NCBI GenBank assembly: GCA_938075415.1
Contig: CALJHC010000049.1
Location: 1-39,471 of the forward strand
Direction: 5' to 3'
DNA: 39,471 bases
Source of the DNA: an uncultured Rubripirellula sp.
GTDB taxonomy: Bacteria > Planctomycetota > Planctomycetia > Pirellulales > Pirellulaceae
Part shown: positions 17,692 to 26,715 of the stretch, in pieces
Position numbering within the stretch: position 1 is the first letter of the stretch
Layout of the letters: each line of letters starts with the position of its first letter
Translations under genes and position numbers: made by a program
The notes under the pieces: generated by a model
What the model saw: only the letters and a program-made list of their open reading frames with translations
What the model was told of the DNA's origin: nothing
Database searches by the model: none

Positions 17692-20055
17692 ATGTTCACT
17701 CAACCAAATGCATTGAAGATCAATGCGAATGCCTTACGTCTGTTCAATGTTTTTTCGATACTCACAACAATGTTTGTTTTTACCTCGCAGGCGAAAGCGG
17801 GTTACAGCGTTCTTGGCGGTGCGCCGGTTTCGCAGGGGAGGATGATAATCAGCGAGGTTGATTTTGAGGAAATTAAGAAACAGGATCCAACGGCGAAACC
17901 GAGCTTTGCGTTAAAGGAAACACGTGTGGAGGCGGACATCTCCGGGGTCTTGGCCCGAGTCCGTGTCTCTCAGGTGTTTCGGAATCCATTTTCCAACCCA
18001 ATGGAAGCGGTTTATCTGTTTCCATTACCTGAGAACAGTGCAGTGGATGCCTATTCCTTTCAGATCGGCGAGCGATTGATCGTTGGTGAAGTCAAGGCAA
18101 GGGAAGAGGCGAGGCAAGAATACCAGCGGGCAAAGACGGAGGGTCGGAAAGCAGCTTTGCTTGAGCAGGAACGGGCAAATATCTTTACTCAATCGGTCGC
18201 AAACATTCCTGCAAATAGTGAGGTCGTAATTCATCTGGAATACGTCCAGTCGTTGGAGGTAGATGAAGATCGATACATGTTCCGATTTCCGATGGTGGTT
18301 GCTCCACGCTACATGCCGGGTACGCCAGTGGCTCGCCCCAATCTCGGCAGAGGGTGGGCTCGTGACACGGATCAGGTTCCTGATGCATCACGGATCACAA
18401 CACAAACGCCACCAGATGGTAAGCGCAGCGGTAACGATGTTTTTATCACGGTGAAGATTGAAGGTGGGATGCCGATTCAGCAGATCGTACCGGTAACGCA
18501 TGAAGTGGATGTGCAATCGTTATCAGAGACTTGTTCGCTGGTTACTTTGAAGAACCAATCAATCATCGCTGATCAGGACTTTGTGCTCGAGTACCGACTG
18601 GCTGGTGAGCAGAGCACACTCGCGTCTCTTGTTCATCGTGAATCCCAAGAGCAAGATGGCTATGTCATGCTGGCTCTACAGCCGAAATGGTCAATTGAGT
18701 CGTCCGAGATTGCGCCTCGTGAGGTGCATTTGGTGTTGGACATCAGTGGGTCCATGAATGGTCCTGCGATCAGTCAAATGCGTCTTTTTGCCGAAAAAGT
18801 CTTGGATCATTTAAACTCCCAAGACAGCTTTCAGGTGGTCGCATTCAATAATCGTTCGGTGCCTTTTCGTCCAAGTGCCGTTCATGCAGACGAGGCAAAT
18901 ATTCAGGCTGCGAAGCAGTTTGTGAGAGGGTTGCAACCCGGTGGTGGCACCAATCTGCTGTCCGCTCTGGAGGTGGCCCTGGGAGGCGGTCACGATGAAG
19001 CGAGTCGCCCGCGTTATCTCTTTTTGATGACGGATGCTTTGGTGGGAAACGACCACTCAGTGCTTCAGTATGTTCAAGCGTCAAAATTTCAGGATGCCCG
19101 AGTTTTTCCAGTAGCGTTTGGTGCGTCACCCAATGACTACCTGATTCGTCGTGCGGCAGAAATCGGACGTGGGTTTTCGATGCAAGTAACCAATCATGAC
19201 AATGCAACCGCGATTGCGGAGCATTTCAACGAACTGACAAGTTTGCCGTACATGACCGACTTGCAGATTGATTGGGGTGGACTGTCGGTTCAAGATCAGG
19301 TGCCCGCTCGCCTTCCTGACTTGTATGCAGGTAAGCCTTTAATCGTTCTGGGCCGATATCCTCGGTCTGGGGCTGGTACCGTGACGCTGAAAGGCAACGT
19401 TCTTGGGGAAGCGGTTCAGATGGAATTGGAATTGGAGTTGCCAGATCAAGAGGATGGGCATGATTCGCTTGGCACGATCTGGGCGCGACAGCGAATCCGC
19501 CAAATATGGAATCGTGATGTTGGCAAGCAGACCGCTGCTGGTAAGGCGGAAATTACCCAGCTGGGACTGACGCATCAATTAGTCACACAATACACGTCTT
19601 TTATTGCGGTCGAAAAAGAATTGACCGATCCGCCCGAAGAAAAACTGGTAAGCGAAGTGGTATCAGGTGAGCCGCCCGAAGAAGCGCAGAAGGTTGAACC
19701 TGGTAAAAGAAACCCTTTGTCTAAGAATGCGGACCCCAACCAGAAAACTAGTCCGAAGACTTCCGTTTCAGGTTCTCCTGCTTCCCGTTCGGGCTCGAGT
19801 GCCTCGCGCCCCCAAGCAGCTCAGGCCCCGCGTCAAGCAAGTGCACCCGGACGAACGTCATCCACTGCACCACCAAGTGGTCAACGGCGGGCACCCGCTG
19901 GTGGATCCGTCTTTTCCGGCAGCGGCTCAGGTAGTAGCGGCTCAGGCGGTGGACCTATTGGACCGTTCACTGCATTGTTCTCCCTTGCCGGTGCGGGAGC
20001 CGCCGCGATGATGAAGCGTCGACGTGCCGCTGAAAAGCTGGAGAAGGCATCATGA
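17692..20055 (+). CDS. VIT and von Willebrand A domain protein with rhombosortase-type (GlyGly-CTERM-like) tail
   Basis: The chosen ATG (17692) follows an AAAAGGAG site and opens a signal peptide (hydrophobic RLFNVFSILTTMFVFTS, cleavage about QAKA-G). A VIT domain (inter-alpha-trypsin type) spans roughly residues 50-190: RVRVSQVFRNPFSNPMEAVYLFPLP and VKAREEARQEYQRA are hallmarks. The VWA domain starts near residue 345, with the MIDAS metal motif DISGSMNG (D350, S352, S354) and a later MTDALVG. A long Pro/Ser/Ala linker leads to a Gly/Ser-rich stretch (GSGSGSSGSGGGPIG), an 18-residue hydrophobic helix and the basic KRRR cluster, followed by eleven more residues. That layout is the recognition tail for rhombosortase, and the downstream rhomboid gene overlaps it by 4 bp. 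Likely exported, cleaved at the tail and delivered to the cell surface, where it binds ligands or partners. Confidence 0.88.
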   Translation: MFTQPNALKINANALRLFNVFSILTTMFVFTSQAKAGYSVLGGAPVSQGRMIISEVDFEEIKKQDPTAKPSFALKETRVEADISGVLARVRVSQVFRNPFSNPMEAVYLFPLPENSAVDAYSFQIGERLIVGEVKAREEARQEYQRAKTEGRKAALLEQERANIFTQSVANIPANSEVVIHLEYVQSLEVDEDRYMFRFPMVVAPRYMPGTPVARPNLGRGWARDTDQVPDASRITTQTPPDGKRSGNDVFITVKIEGGMPIQQIVPVTHEVDVQSLSETCSLVTLKNQSIIADQDFVLEYRLAGEQSTLASLVHRESQEQDGYVMLALQPKWSIESSEIAPREVHLVLDISGSMNGPAISQMRLFAEKVLDHLNSQDSFQVVAFNNRSVPFRPSAVHADEANIQAAKQFVRGLQPGGGTNLLSALEVALGGGHDEASRPRYLFLMTDALVGNDHSVLQYVQASKFQDARVFPVAFGASPNDYLIRRAAEIGRGFSMQVTNHDNATAIAEHFNELTSLPYMTDLQIDWGGLSVQDQVPARLPDLYAGKPLIVLGRYPRSGAGTVTLKGNVLGEAVQMELELELPDQEDGHDSLGTIWARQRIRQIWNRDVGKQTAAGKAEITQLGLTHQLVTQYTSFIAVEKELTDPPEEKLVSEVVSGEPPEEAQKVEPGKRNPLSKNADPNQKTSPKTSVSGSPASRSGSSASRPQAAQAPRQASAPGRTSSTAPPSGQRRAPAGGSVFSGSGSGSSGSGGGPIGPFTALFSLAGAGAAAMMKRRRAAEKLEKAS

Positions 20056-20732
20056 GTTCGTGCGAATCATCTGATTCATCGTTTTGCCACGCACCCCAAG
20101 TCATGGATGGCTTGGGATTGGGGATTGCCTGGTTGAAGTGCTATCGAATCACTTTTGCCATTAGCGTCGCCTCTATCCTAATGTTTTCATTTCCGAATTT
20201 GGCATCGGCTTTTCAACTGGACTTCGACGCAGTCGGTGGCGGTCAATGGTGGCGTTTGATCACTGGGCACTTGGCTCATTACGGTGGGCAGCATTTGTTC
20301 TGGGACCTTTTGATGTTCATCGTGCTGGGAGCATTATGCGAACGAAAAGCACCAAGGACTTACGGGCCGGGGCTTGTTTTGATGGCACTAGGTGTTTCGT
20401 TGACCGTGCTGTTTACCAGCGAAGGGATTTCGGAGTACCGGGGATTAAGTGGAATTGATACCGGGCTTTTTACTTGGTTCATTTGCGATCAGCTTCGCCT
20501 AAGCCACCGTTCTAATGATCGGGTGTTCGTCGCTTTTTGGGGAACGCTCGGCACCTTGCTTGTTGGGAAATTAGTTTACGAGGTGCTGACGGGCAATGTT
20601 TTGTTTGTGCAGACAGACGGTTTTGTTGCATTGGTTGAATCGCATCTGTCTGGAGCACTCGTTGGTGTTTTGTTGGGAACGCTGGCGTGCTGTGTCGGTG
20701 ATTCGCAAGGGAAAATCGAATCTGCTATCTGA
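20052..20732 (+). CDS. Rhombosortase-like rhomboid intramembrane serine protease
   Basis: 226 residues with about six membrane segments. The rhomboid catalytic pair is visible: Ser134 in YRGLSGIDTG and His198 in ESHLSGALVG. The L1-loop pattern WWRLITGHLAHYGGQHLFWD (residues 66-85) matches the rhombosortase subgroup, in which GH.L.H...QH.. replaces the longer rhomboid loop. Its start codon overlaps the stop of the upstream gene (ATGA), so translation is coupled to that of its presumed substrate. The substrate's Gly-rich tail with a hydrophobic stretch and Arg cluster is the expected cleavage signal. Classification as rhombosortase (rather than a general rhomboid) is inferred from size, loop pattern and context. 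No further gene follows for 650 bases. Confidence 0.8.
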   Translation: MSSCESSDSSFCHAPQVMDGLGLGIAWLKCYRITFAISVASILMFSFPNLASAFQLDFDAVGGGQWWRLITGHLAHYGGQHLFWDLLMFIVLGALCERKAPRTYGPGLVLMALGVSLTVLFTSEGISEYRGLSGIDTGLFTWFICDQLRLSHRSNDRVFVAFWGTLGTLLVGKLVYEVLTGNVLFVQTDGFVALVESHLSGALVGVLLGTLACCVGDSQGKIESAI

Positions 20733-21384
20733 GGACGGACTTTTGATGCGCACCTCCTTTACAAATCAGGCGTTGTTGCCAGTCGCTTTTGTCCGATCAC
20801 TCTCCCTGACGATCAAAAAAAATCAAGGAGAGATTTTGGTTAGTTGTTGGTTTCGGAGGAATGAGGGTCGCTGCGCCGGTTGTTTTCTTCTGCCGGCAGT
20901 TTGGTATTTGTGAGATTAAGATGTCTTGATGCGGATTTGTTTGCAGCAAGTAACTATGTTTTTCCGTTGAACCCACCTCATTGCCGGACTTTACAGTTCG
21001 GCTTTTCTATTCCTTTGGCTTTTCGTTTTAGTTTGGATTCGATTCCGAAGGGTGCCAACTTCCTTCAGATATTACTGCCCGAAGAGCCTTTGGCATGCAT
21101 GCTTTTTTGTAGCCTTGGGGCAGTCGGAATAGATTGTGCGTGGGATCGTCTGCATTTTGGTTGTCTCTCAATTTAAATGCTACACGGTTGGTCTGGGGGC
21201 ATTGGAGATGCGTCAGTCGATACTAGACACGAGTGAAGTGAAAGTTGAATGATGAGATGGTAAGCTGGTTGAAGGTTCTCGAACCACGAAGGTTCGAAAG
21301 GCATTTTTTGCGGGGTTGTTGTTTGTTCTGCATTGCTTTTAAGTGCGGAGCGGAATGACCCCTCAGTCGTGTGAACAAATTTAG
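20733..21384. other. Intergenic region, no gene supported
   Basis: ORFs of 98-105 residues here lack motifs and have poor starts. No clear terminator follows the rhombosortase gene. Promoter for the next gene presumably near the right end. Confidence 0.4.
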
Positions 21385-22812
21385 ATGGGATTGCACAAAG
21401 GGTTTTCCATGTTGCCGTTAGTGATGTTTCGCTCGACCGTCATGATTCTCTTGGCATCCTCAGCCATGAGTTTGTTTGCAGATCAACCGTTGCCGACAGG
21501 GCCATATGTCTATGGCTATACCGGACAGCAGAGTGTGGTTTCGGGAGATGAACTTGAATTTCACTTGTCCAGTTCTGCTGATCAGGTCGAAATTGAAATT
21601 CAACGGCAGGGTGCAGAGGTGCGAACCGTTATGACTGGACTACGGGTAGCCTGTTCTGAGTTTCCAATACCGGATCGAGCATCCTCGCATGGATGTCAGT
21701 GGCCAGTGGCAACCACGATCACCGTGCCGGACGAGTGGCAAAGCGGTTGTTACATCGCGACGCTCGCAGCCTCGGTAGGTGAAGACGTTATCAAGAGTCA
21801 GGTGATGTTTGTGGTTCGAGCCAAGGTGCCCGGGGCGAGATCCAAAATTCTGCTGCAATTGGCGACGAACACCTACAATGCCTATACGAACTGGGGGGGG
21901 CACAGTCTTTATTCGTATCACGATCGTGATGGTTTGCAGGGGCATCGTGTGTCCTTTGATCGCCCCATGAGTTCACAATTCGGTAAATGGGAATTTCCTT
22001 TCGTTCGATGGGCAGAAGGTAACGGGTACGAAATAGAATACGCGACGAATGGCGATTTGGAATTTAACCCTGAAATCCTTAATGGATATCGTCTTGTTTT
22101 GAGTGTTGGGCACGATGAGTACTGGTCGTCCGCGATGCGTGACCATGTGGAGGATTTCATTACCGGAGGTGGGAATGTCGCTTTCTTCAGTGGTAACACC
22201 TGTTGCTGGCAGGTACGGAGTGAGGATAGCGGTCGGGCACTGACTTGTTGGAAGCAGTGGTACAACATTGATCCAGTCTTTCGCACCAAAGATCAGCACC
22301 TACTTAGTACGCTGTGGGGTCATCATCTGGTTGAACGTCCAGAGAATGAATTGACAGGTGTCGGTTTTTTATGGGGCGGGTATCATCGAAGTCATGGTCA
22401 ATTTATGGATGGTCCAGCATCGTTCAAGGTGCATCGTCCTGATCATTGGTTGTTTGACGGGACGCAGTTAAAAAGGGATGATCGCTTTGGTGGAGAAGAC
22501 ACCATTGTCGGTTATGAATGCGACGGGTGTGAGATGCAATGGAAGGAAGGCTTGCCTTATCCCACGCATCGAGATGGAACACCAAAGACTTTTGAAATCC
22601 TTGCCACGTGTCCTGCGCGATGGGCACCGGGTGACTCACATTGGTACGACCGCTTCCCGAAGGATCGAGTGGGGGCTGCCGTGCTTGGGATTTACACAAG
22701 AGGTGGTACAGTTGTCACCACAGGAACAACTGACTGGGCCCACGGGTTGAGTGGTAATGATCCCCAGGTTGTTCGGATTACTGAAAATATTCTTGATCGG
22801 CTTTCAAAGTAG
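21385..22812 (+). CDS. Secreted N,N-dimethylformamidase beta-subunit-like protein
   Basis: 475 residues. The C-terminal half has the dimethylformamidase large-subunit fold markers: NTYNAYTNWGGHSLY (residues 162-176), the VGHDEYWSSAMRDHVE motif (His243, Glu245), GGNVAFFSGNTCCWQVR and a late IYTRGGTVVTTGTTDWAHGL. In characterised enzymes an H-x-E pair and a Tyr hold a mononuclear iron, and the same spacing is seen here. A signal peptide is likely (hydrophobic VMILLASSAMSLF), so the protein is probably exported, unlike the cytosolic bacterial amidase. The N-terminal ~150 residues look like an all-beta domain. Start codons at 21385, 21409 and 21424 are all in frame; none has a clear ribosome-binding site. 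The substrate is unknown; hydrolysis of an amide bond is only inferred. Confidence 0.75.
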   Translation: MGLHKGFSMLPLVMFRSTVMILLASSAMSLFADQPLPTGPYVYGYTGQQSVVSGDELEFHLSSSADQVEIEIQRQGAEVRTVMTGLRVACSEFPIPDRASSHGCQWPVATTITVPDEWQSGCYIATLAASVGEDVIKSQVMFVVRAKVPGARSKILLQLATNTYNAYTNWGGHSLYSYHDRDGLQGHRVSFDRPMSSQFGKWEFPFVRWAEGNGYEIEYATNGDLEFNPEILNGYRLVLSVGHDEYWSSAMRDHVEDFITGGGNVAFFSGNTCCWQVRSEDSGRALTCWKQWYNIDPVFRTKDQHLLSTLWGHHLVERPENELTGVGFLWGGYHRSHGQFMDGPASFKVHRPDHWLFDGTQLKRDDRFGGEDTIVGYECDGCEMQWKEGLPYPTHRDGTPKTFEILATCPARWAPGDSHWYDRFPKDRVGAAVLGIYTRGGTVVTTGTTDWAHGLSGNDPQVVRITENILDRLSK

Positions 22813-23120
22813 TCGTCGTTGTTTCTTGCGTTGTTTCTTGCGTTGTTTCCCCGACCTTGGATGTCGCCATGTGCCGGGATTGATTTCACACTTTGAACTT
22901 TTCTAATAGGTTGTCCTAGCTAGGGTCAGTTGGGTCGTTTTTTTTGTTTTGCTTCCTGGTGATCTCTGAGTTTTATCAAAGGGCATATCGGCAGAGGCAC
23001 GCAGAGGTCTCATTCGGTCTTCCCAAAACGATCCGATCCGGCAGTGATGGACGTGGCGAGTTGAGATGAATGCGGTGGGTGGAATCTGTTTCTCAACTGC
23101 TTAGATGGTGACGTTTACAT
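22813..23120. other. Convergent intergenic region with a 12-bp repeat
   Basis: Contains GTTGTTTCTTGC twice plus a partial third copy at 22818-22849, immediately after the upstream stop codon. No gene or terminator recognised. Confidence 0.5.
22818..22849. repeat. 12-bp tandem repeat (2.7 copies)
   Basis: Two exact adjacent units of GTTGTTTCTTGC followed by the first eight bases of a third. It begins just 5 bases after the stop codon of the dimethylformamidase-like gene. Confidence 0.9.
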
Positions 23121-24482
23121 TCAGGAAAGCGTGTTGCTGAGAATCAGCCTCGCGACGTTGATATAGATAACAATGCCCAGAATGTCGACAATACCTGCCA
23201 CAAACGGGTTGCTCATCATCGCGGGGTCGAGCCCTAGCCTTTTAAAAATCATTGGAAGCGCACCGCCGCATACGCAACCGCAAAAAATCACCAGGAGCAA
23301 AGTAACGGGAATGACCAAGGCGTCGATTGGTGTGGGAGCCAAGAAAAAAGCGACGCTGTAGCCAATGATTGCGAGGAAGCCGCCTAGGGTTAAGGCAACA
23401 ACCACTTCACGTTTCATGACTTTGGGCCAATCGCGAAATTCAACATCACCGCTGGTCATTGCTGTGATCACAAGCGTTGCAGATTGGCTACCTGAATTAC
23501 CGCCGGCGCTAATGATCAGTGGGATGAACCACACCAGCCACTCAAAGGAGGCGAGTTCTTGATCATAGTGGAACAGAGCGAAGGCGGTTAACAGGGCAGC
23601 AAAGAAGAGAATCGTCAGCCAGATACCTCGTTTCCAAGACAGCATCAACAAGCCAACTTCAAGAAAAGATTCTTCAAGCGGTGTGACCGCCGCAATTCGT
23701 TGTGCATCTTCTTCGAGTTCTTCACGAACCACATCGATGACATCATCGTGCGTGATGATGCCAGCGAGGTGTCTTGCATCATCCACGACTGGAATTGCGA
23801 GTAAATTGAATTTTTCGACTTTTTGAGCGACATCCTCTTGGTGTTCGCCAACCGATGCGGCTACGACATCGGATTCCATCATCTCCGCGAGCGTCCTGTT
23901 TGGCTTGCCCAGCGAGGAGACAAGTTGTCGAGTGGAAACGACTCCGAGGAGCAATTGGTTCTCGTCAACAACGTACAGATAGTAGATCGTTTCCAATTCG
24001 CTGGCCTGCCGACCTAATTCCTCAAGTGCTTCGGAGGCGGTGAGGTTGGGAGTCAGCATCGCGACCTCGGTGGTCATCAATGCACCAGCAGTACCGTCTG
24101 GATAGGCTCTTAATCGCTGAATGTCTCGGCGAGCATCCACGGGAAGCAGAGGAAGGATTTCTCCCACTCGCTTCTCCGGCAAGCTTTGGATCAGGTCAAC
24201 TCGGTCATCAGCGGGTATTTCATCGACCAGCTCAGCAACTTGCGCGGGCGGTTCCTGATCAAGCATCGCAACTTGCCTGGCATCAGAAAAATAGCCGAAA
24301 ATTTCGGCTCTTCTCTCTGGCTTGGCGTACTGCAGGACATTCCAAACTTCACCGTCATCGAGACCTTCCATGAATTCGGCAGTTCGCCCCGCATTGAGAG
24401 CAAGGCAGAATTCCTCCAGTTCAGCCCGATTATCCTCGGCCAACATCTCTCGAATTTCTGGCAGAAACAATGTGTTGACCAT
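23121..24482 (-). CDS. mgtE: Magnesium transporter MgtE
   Basis: 453 residues in the usual order. An N-terminal superhelical domain (~1-130) is followed by two CBS domains (~135-260; the second ends in AIPVVDDARHLAGIITHDD). A plug helix leads to five membrane helices (~280-450). The pore-lining motif PLIISAGGNSGSQSATLV and the closing NPFVAGIVDILGIVIYINVA are characteristic. MgtE passes Mg2+ (and Co2+) into the cell as a dimer, gated by Mg2+ bound to the N and CBS domains. No M-box riboswitch is evident in the 400-base interval upstream. Confidence 0.96.
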   Translation of the reverse strand: MVNTLFLPEIREMLAEDNRAELEEFCLALNAGRTAEFMEGLDDGEVWNVLQYAKPERRAEIFGYFSDARQVAMLDQEPPAQVAELVDEIPADDRVDLIQSLPEKRVGEILPLLPVDARRDIQRLRAYPDGTAGALMTTEVAMLTPNLTASEALEELGRQASELETIYYLYVVDENQLLLGVVSTRQLVSSLGKPNRTLAEMMESDVVAASVGEHQEDVAQKVEKFNLLAIPVVDDARHLAGIITHDDVIDVVREELEEDAQRIAAVTPLEESFLEVGLLMLSWKRGIWLTILFFAALLTAFALFHYDQELASFEWLVWFIPLIISAGGNSGSQSATLVITAMTSGDVEFRDWPKVMKREVVVALTLGGFLAIIGYSVAFFLAPTPIDALVIPVTLLLVIFCGCVCGGALPMIFKRLGLDPAMMSNPFVAGIVDILGIVIYINVARLILSNTLS

Positions 24483-24891
24483 TGGTGCTCTCTGCTTGAA
24501 ATGGGATTGAAAAAAAAGCCGGTGATTGCTTTCGGTTGCCGATTGTTGGATCCGGCCACCAAGTTTGATTGAGCGTTATTGGTGGTACTTCAAAGCTGAT
24601 TTTCGTTCTAGCGAGCGGAACCAAGATCAGTCGCACCCAGTCATGGTGAGAATCGACTGGTACGAAAGGGCTGAGCAAAGTGAACACAAGGTGACCGCGG
24701 GTGCCCTTTTAATTGAAGCAACTGCACCTTCGTCATCGCCAAAACAAATCAATCAAGTCTCGCGTGATGACCATTCTGAGCGACGCGCATCAACCATTGA
24801 TGTCGTCGCCTGACTGACTGGTGCATCACGTAATCAGATCGCATTCGGTTGATGACAACCTATGCTGATAGTTCATCGATCTACCTGATCG
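24483..24891. other. Intergenic region between efp and mgtE
   Basis: Both flanking genes point left. No gene is supported; the ORFs here are shadows. It should contain the mgtE promoter. I saw no riboswitch-type structure, although long-range folding cannot be excluded by eye. Confidence 0.4.
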
Positions 24892-25461
24892 CTAGTTGCT
24901 GACTCGTTCGACGTAATCGCCAGTTCGAGTATCAATTTTGATCAGATTTCCCTCTTTGATGAAACCGGGAACCGTGAACTCTGCACCCGTTTCCATTTTT
25001 GCTGGTTTGGTCACATTCGTTGCGGTGTCACCTTTGGTGCCAGGGGCGCACTCGACGACTTCGAGTTCCACCTGATTCGGTGCTTCCACAATGATTGGGT
25101 TACCGTTGTAGATGGTCATCGTGCAAACCATTCCATCTTTCAGGTACTTCCAGATATCGCCAGCAACCGCCTCGGGGACTTCGTATTGCTCGAATGTCTG
25201 CTGATGCATGAAGACGTAATCTTCGCCTTGTCGGTACAGGAATGAGACATCAGTGTTCTCGACGTCTGCTGACTCCAACGAGTCACCACCTTTGTAGGTT
25301 CTGTCAAGTGATGTGCCACGCATCAGGTTTTTAAGTTTGCATTTGTAAAATGCATTGCCCTTTCCGGGCTTTACAAATTGCATGTCCGTCATCAGGTACG
25401 GTTCGCCATCGATTTGTACCTTGAGTCCTTTACGGAAGTCGCTTGTGTTATAAGTAGCCAT
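24892..25461 (-). CDS. efp: Translation elongation factor P
   Basis: Relieves ribosome stalling at consecutive prolines. The N-terminal KOW-like domain carries the modified-lysine loop KPGKGNAF, with Lys34 at the tip, the residue that is beta-lysylated in EF-P of this type. The OB domains follow (QYEVPEAVAG, VELEVVECAPGTKGDT, and the end signature IKIDTRTGDYVERV). 189 residues, normal length. The divergent neighbour is the EF-P lysine-modifying enzyme epmB, which supports K34 lysylation. Confidence 0.97.
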   Translation of the reverse strand: MATYNTSDFRKGLKVQIDGEPYLMTDMQFVKPGKGNAFYKCKLKNLMRGTSLDRTYKGGDSLESADVENTDVSFLYRQGEDYVFMHQQTFEQYEVPEAVAGDIWKYLKDGMVCTMTIYNGNPIIVEAPNQVELEVVECAPGTKGDTATNVTKPAKMETGAEFTVPGFIKEGNLIKIDTRTGDYVERVSN

Positions 25462-25628
25462 ATGTGGATGGCTCCATCGTGAGGGTCTGTTCGAATGTAG
25501 GATGCAGCGGCGCTTGCCGACTCGTACAACGTGGTGAGAGTCAGGCAGGCGATTAAGCGAGATTCTAGCGACAAGCGGCGAGTTTGTCCCGACCGCTTTG
25601 GAGCCGTTTTGCTAAGGAATATGTCGAG
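25462..25628. promoter_or_regulatory. Divergent efp/epmB promoter region
   Basis: 167 bases separate the two divergently transcribed genes, so promoters for both must lie here; individual -10/-35 elements could not be fixed with confidence. The AAGGA site at about 25614 sits ~11 nt ahead of the epmB ATG. Confidence 0.4.
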
Positions 25629-26687
25629 ATGTTAGACAATGCAACACCCGTTGATTGGCGATTTGCCATGAAACGGGCCATTCGGTCCAGTGACGGGTTG
25701 CGAGCCGCTTTGGGCTTGGAAAAGCAAATGTTCTCTCAGGGACGGCCGGAGACCGCCGGTTCTGAGCCCGTCAGATTGTCTCGGACACCGGAATACGCCG
25801 GAACGATCCAAAGTGAATCCAATTTTCCCACGTTTGTTCCCTTGGAATTCCTGTCTCGAATTCAGCCCGGAGATCCCTCAGACCCGTTGCTCAGACAGGT
25901 CATGCCCATTGAAGCGGAGGATCTTGAGGTAGACGGATACGGTGGCGATCCGGTGGGTGACCTGCTGGTGATGCCGGAGGTCGGTGTTTTACATAAATAT
26001 CATGGTCGCGTCTTGCTGGTATCCACCGGCGCTTGCGGAGTCCATTGTCGATACTGCTTCCGAAGGGAGTTTCCCTACAGTGACGCCTCAGTCAGCGGTC
26101 AATCATGGGATCCGTTTATACGTTACCTAGAATCGAACACCGATATCCAAGAGGTCTTGTTGAGTGGCGGAGATCCTTTGACGTTGGTTGATGAAAAACT
26201 GCAGGAGTTGGTCGATGCGTTAACGCCCATCAGGCACGTGCGTCGAATCCGGGTGCATACGAGAATGCCGGTCGTGATTCCGCAACGGGTGACACCCTCT
26301 CTAATCGACCTTTTTGCCAGCAGTCGATTTGCCACCTGGTTTGTGATTCATGCCAATCACCCCAATGAATTAGATGCGGATGTCTTGAGTCGTGTCGGGA
26401 AGTTAATCGACGCTGGAATTCCCGTGCTGAATCAAGCCGTTCTGCTGAGGGGCGTTAATGATTCCGCCGATATTTTGGTAGACCTTTGCACGCGATTAGT
26501 TGATCATCGGATTCAACCCTATTACCTGCATCAGTTGGATCGTGTTCGCGGAGCGTCACACTTTGAGGTTCCGATTGCGGAAGGGCTTGAAATTATGAAA
26601 TTATTGCGTCAGCGATTGCCAGGTTATGCCGTGCCTGACTATGTGATCGAGCAATCGGGAACTACCTCAAAAACGCCGTTGGTCTAG
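25629..26687 (+). CDS. epmB: EF-P beta-lysylation protein EpmB (lysine 2,3-aminomutase family)
   Basis: Radical SAM, PLP-dependent enzyme that turns alpha-lysine into beta-lysine for attachment to EF-P Lys34. The cluster motif CGVHCRYCFRR (Cys136, 140, 143 from the chosen start) is followed by LLSGGDPL, RIRVHTRMPVVIP, HANHPNEL, and NQAVLLRGVND. The late PYYLHQLDRVRGASHF motif, with C-terminal VPDYV, is the PLP/lysine-binding part of the aminomutase family. The start at the ATG at 25629 was preferred to a TTG at 25584 because AAGGA precedes it. The partner ligase EpmA is not in the window. The next gene begins 28 nt after its stop. Confidence 0.93.
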   Translation: MLDNATPVDWRFAMKRAIRSSDGLRAALGLEKQMFSQGRPETAGSEPVRLSRTPEYAGTIQSESNFPTFVPLEFLSRIQPGDPSDPLLRQVMPIEAEDLEVDGYGGDPVGDLLVMPEVGVLHKYHGRVLLVSTGACGVHCRYCFRREFPYSDASVSGQSWDPFIRYLESNTDIQEVLLSGGDPLTLVDEKLQELVDALTPIRHVRRIRVHTRMPVVIPQRVTPSLIDLFASSRFATWFVIHANHPNELDADVLSRVGKLIDAGIPVLNQAVLLRGVNDSADILVDLCTRLVDHRIQPYYLHQLDRVRGASHFEVPIAEGLEIMKLLRQRLPGYAVPDYVIEQSGTTSKTPLV

Positions 26688-26715
26688 TTCGTGGCATATC
26701 AGGATCGAGGTTGAA

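Noticed and set aside
24483..24891. M-box or other magnesium riboswitch ahead of mgtE
   Set aside because: No recognisable conserved core could be identified by eye.
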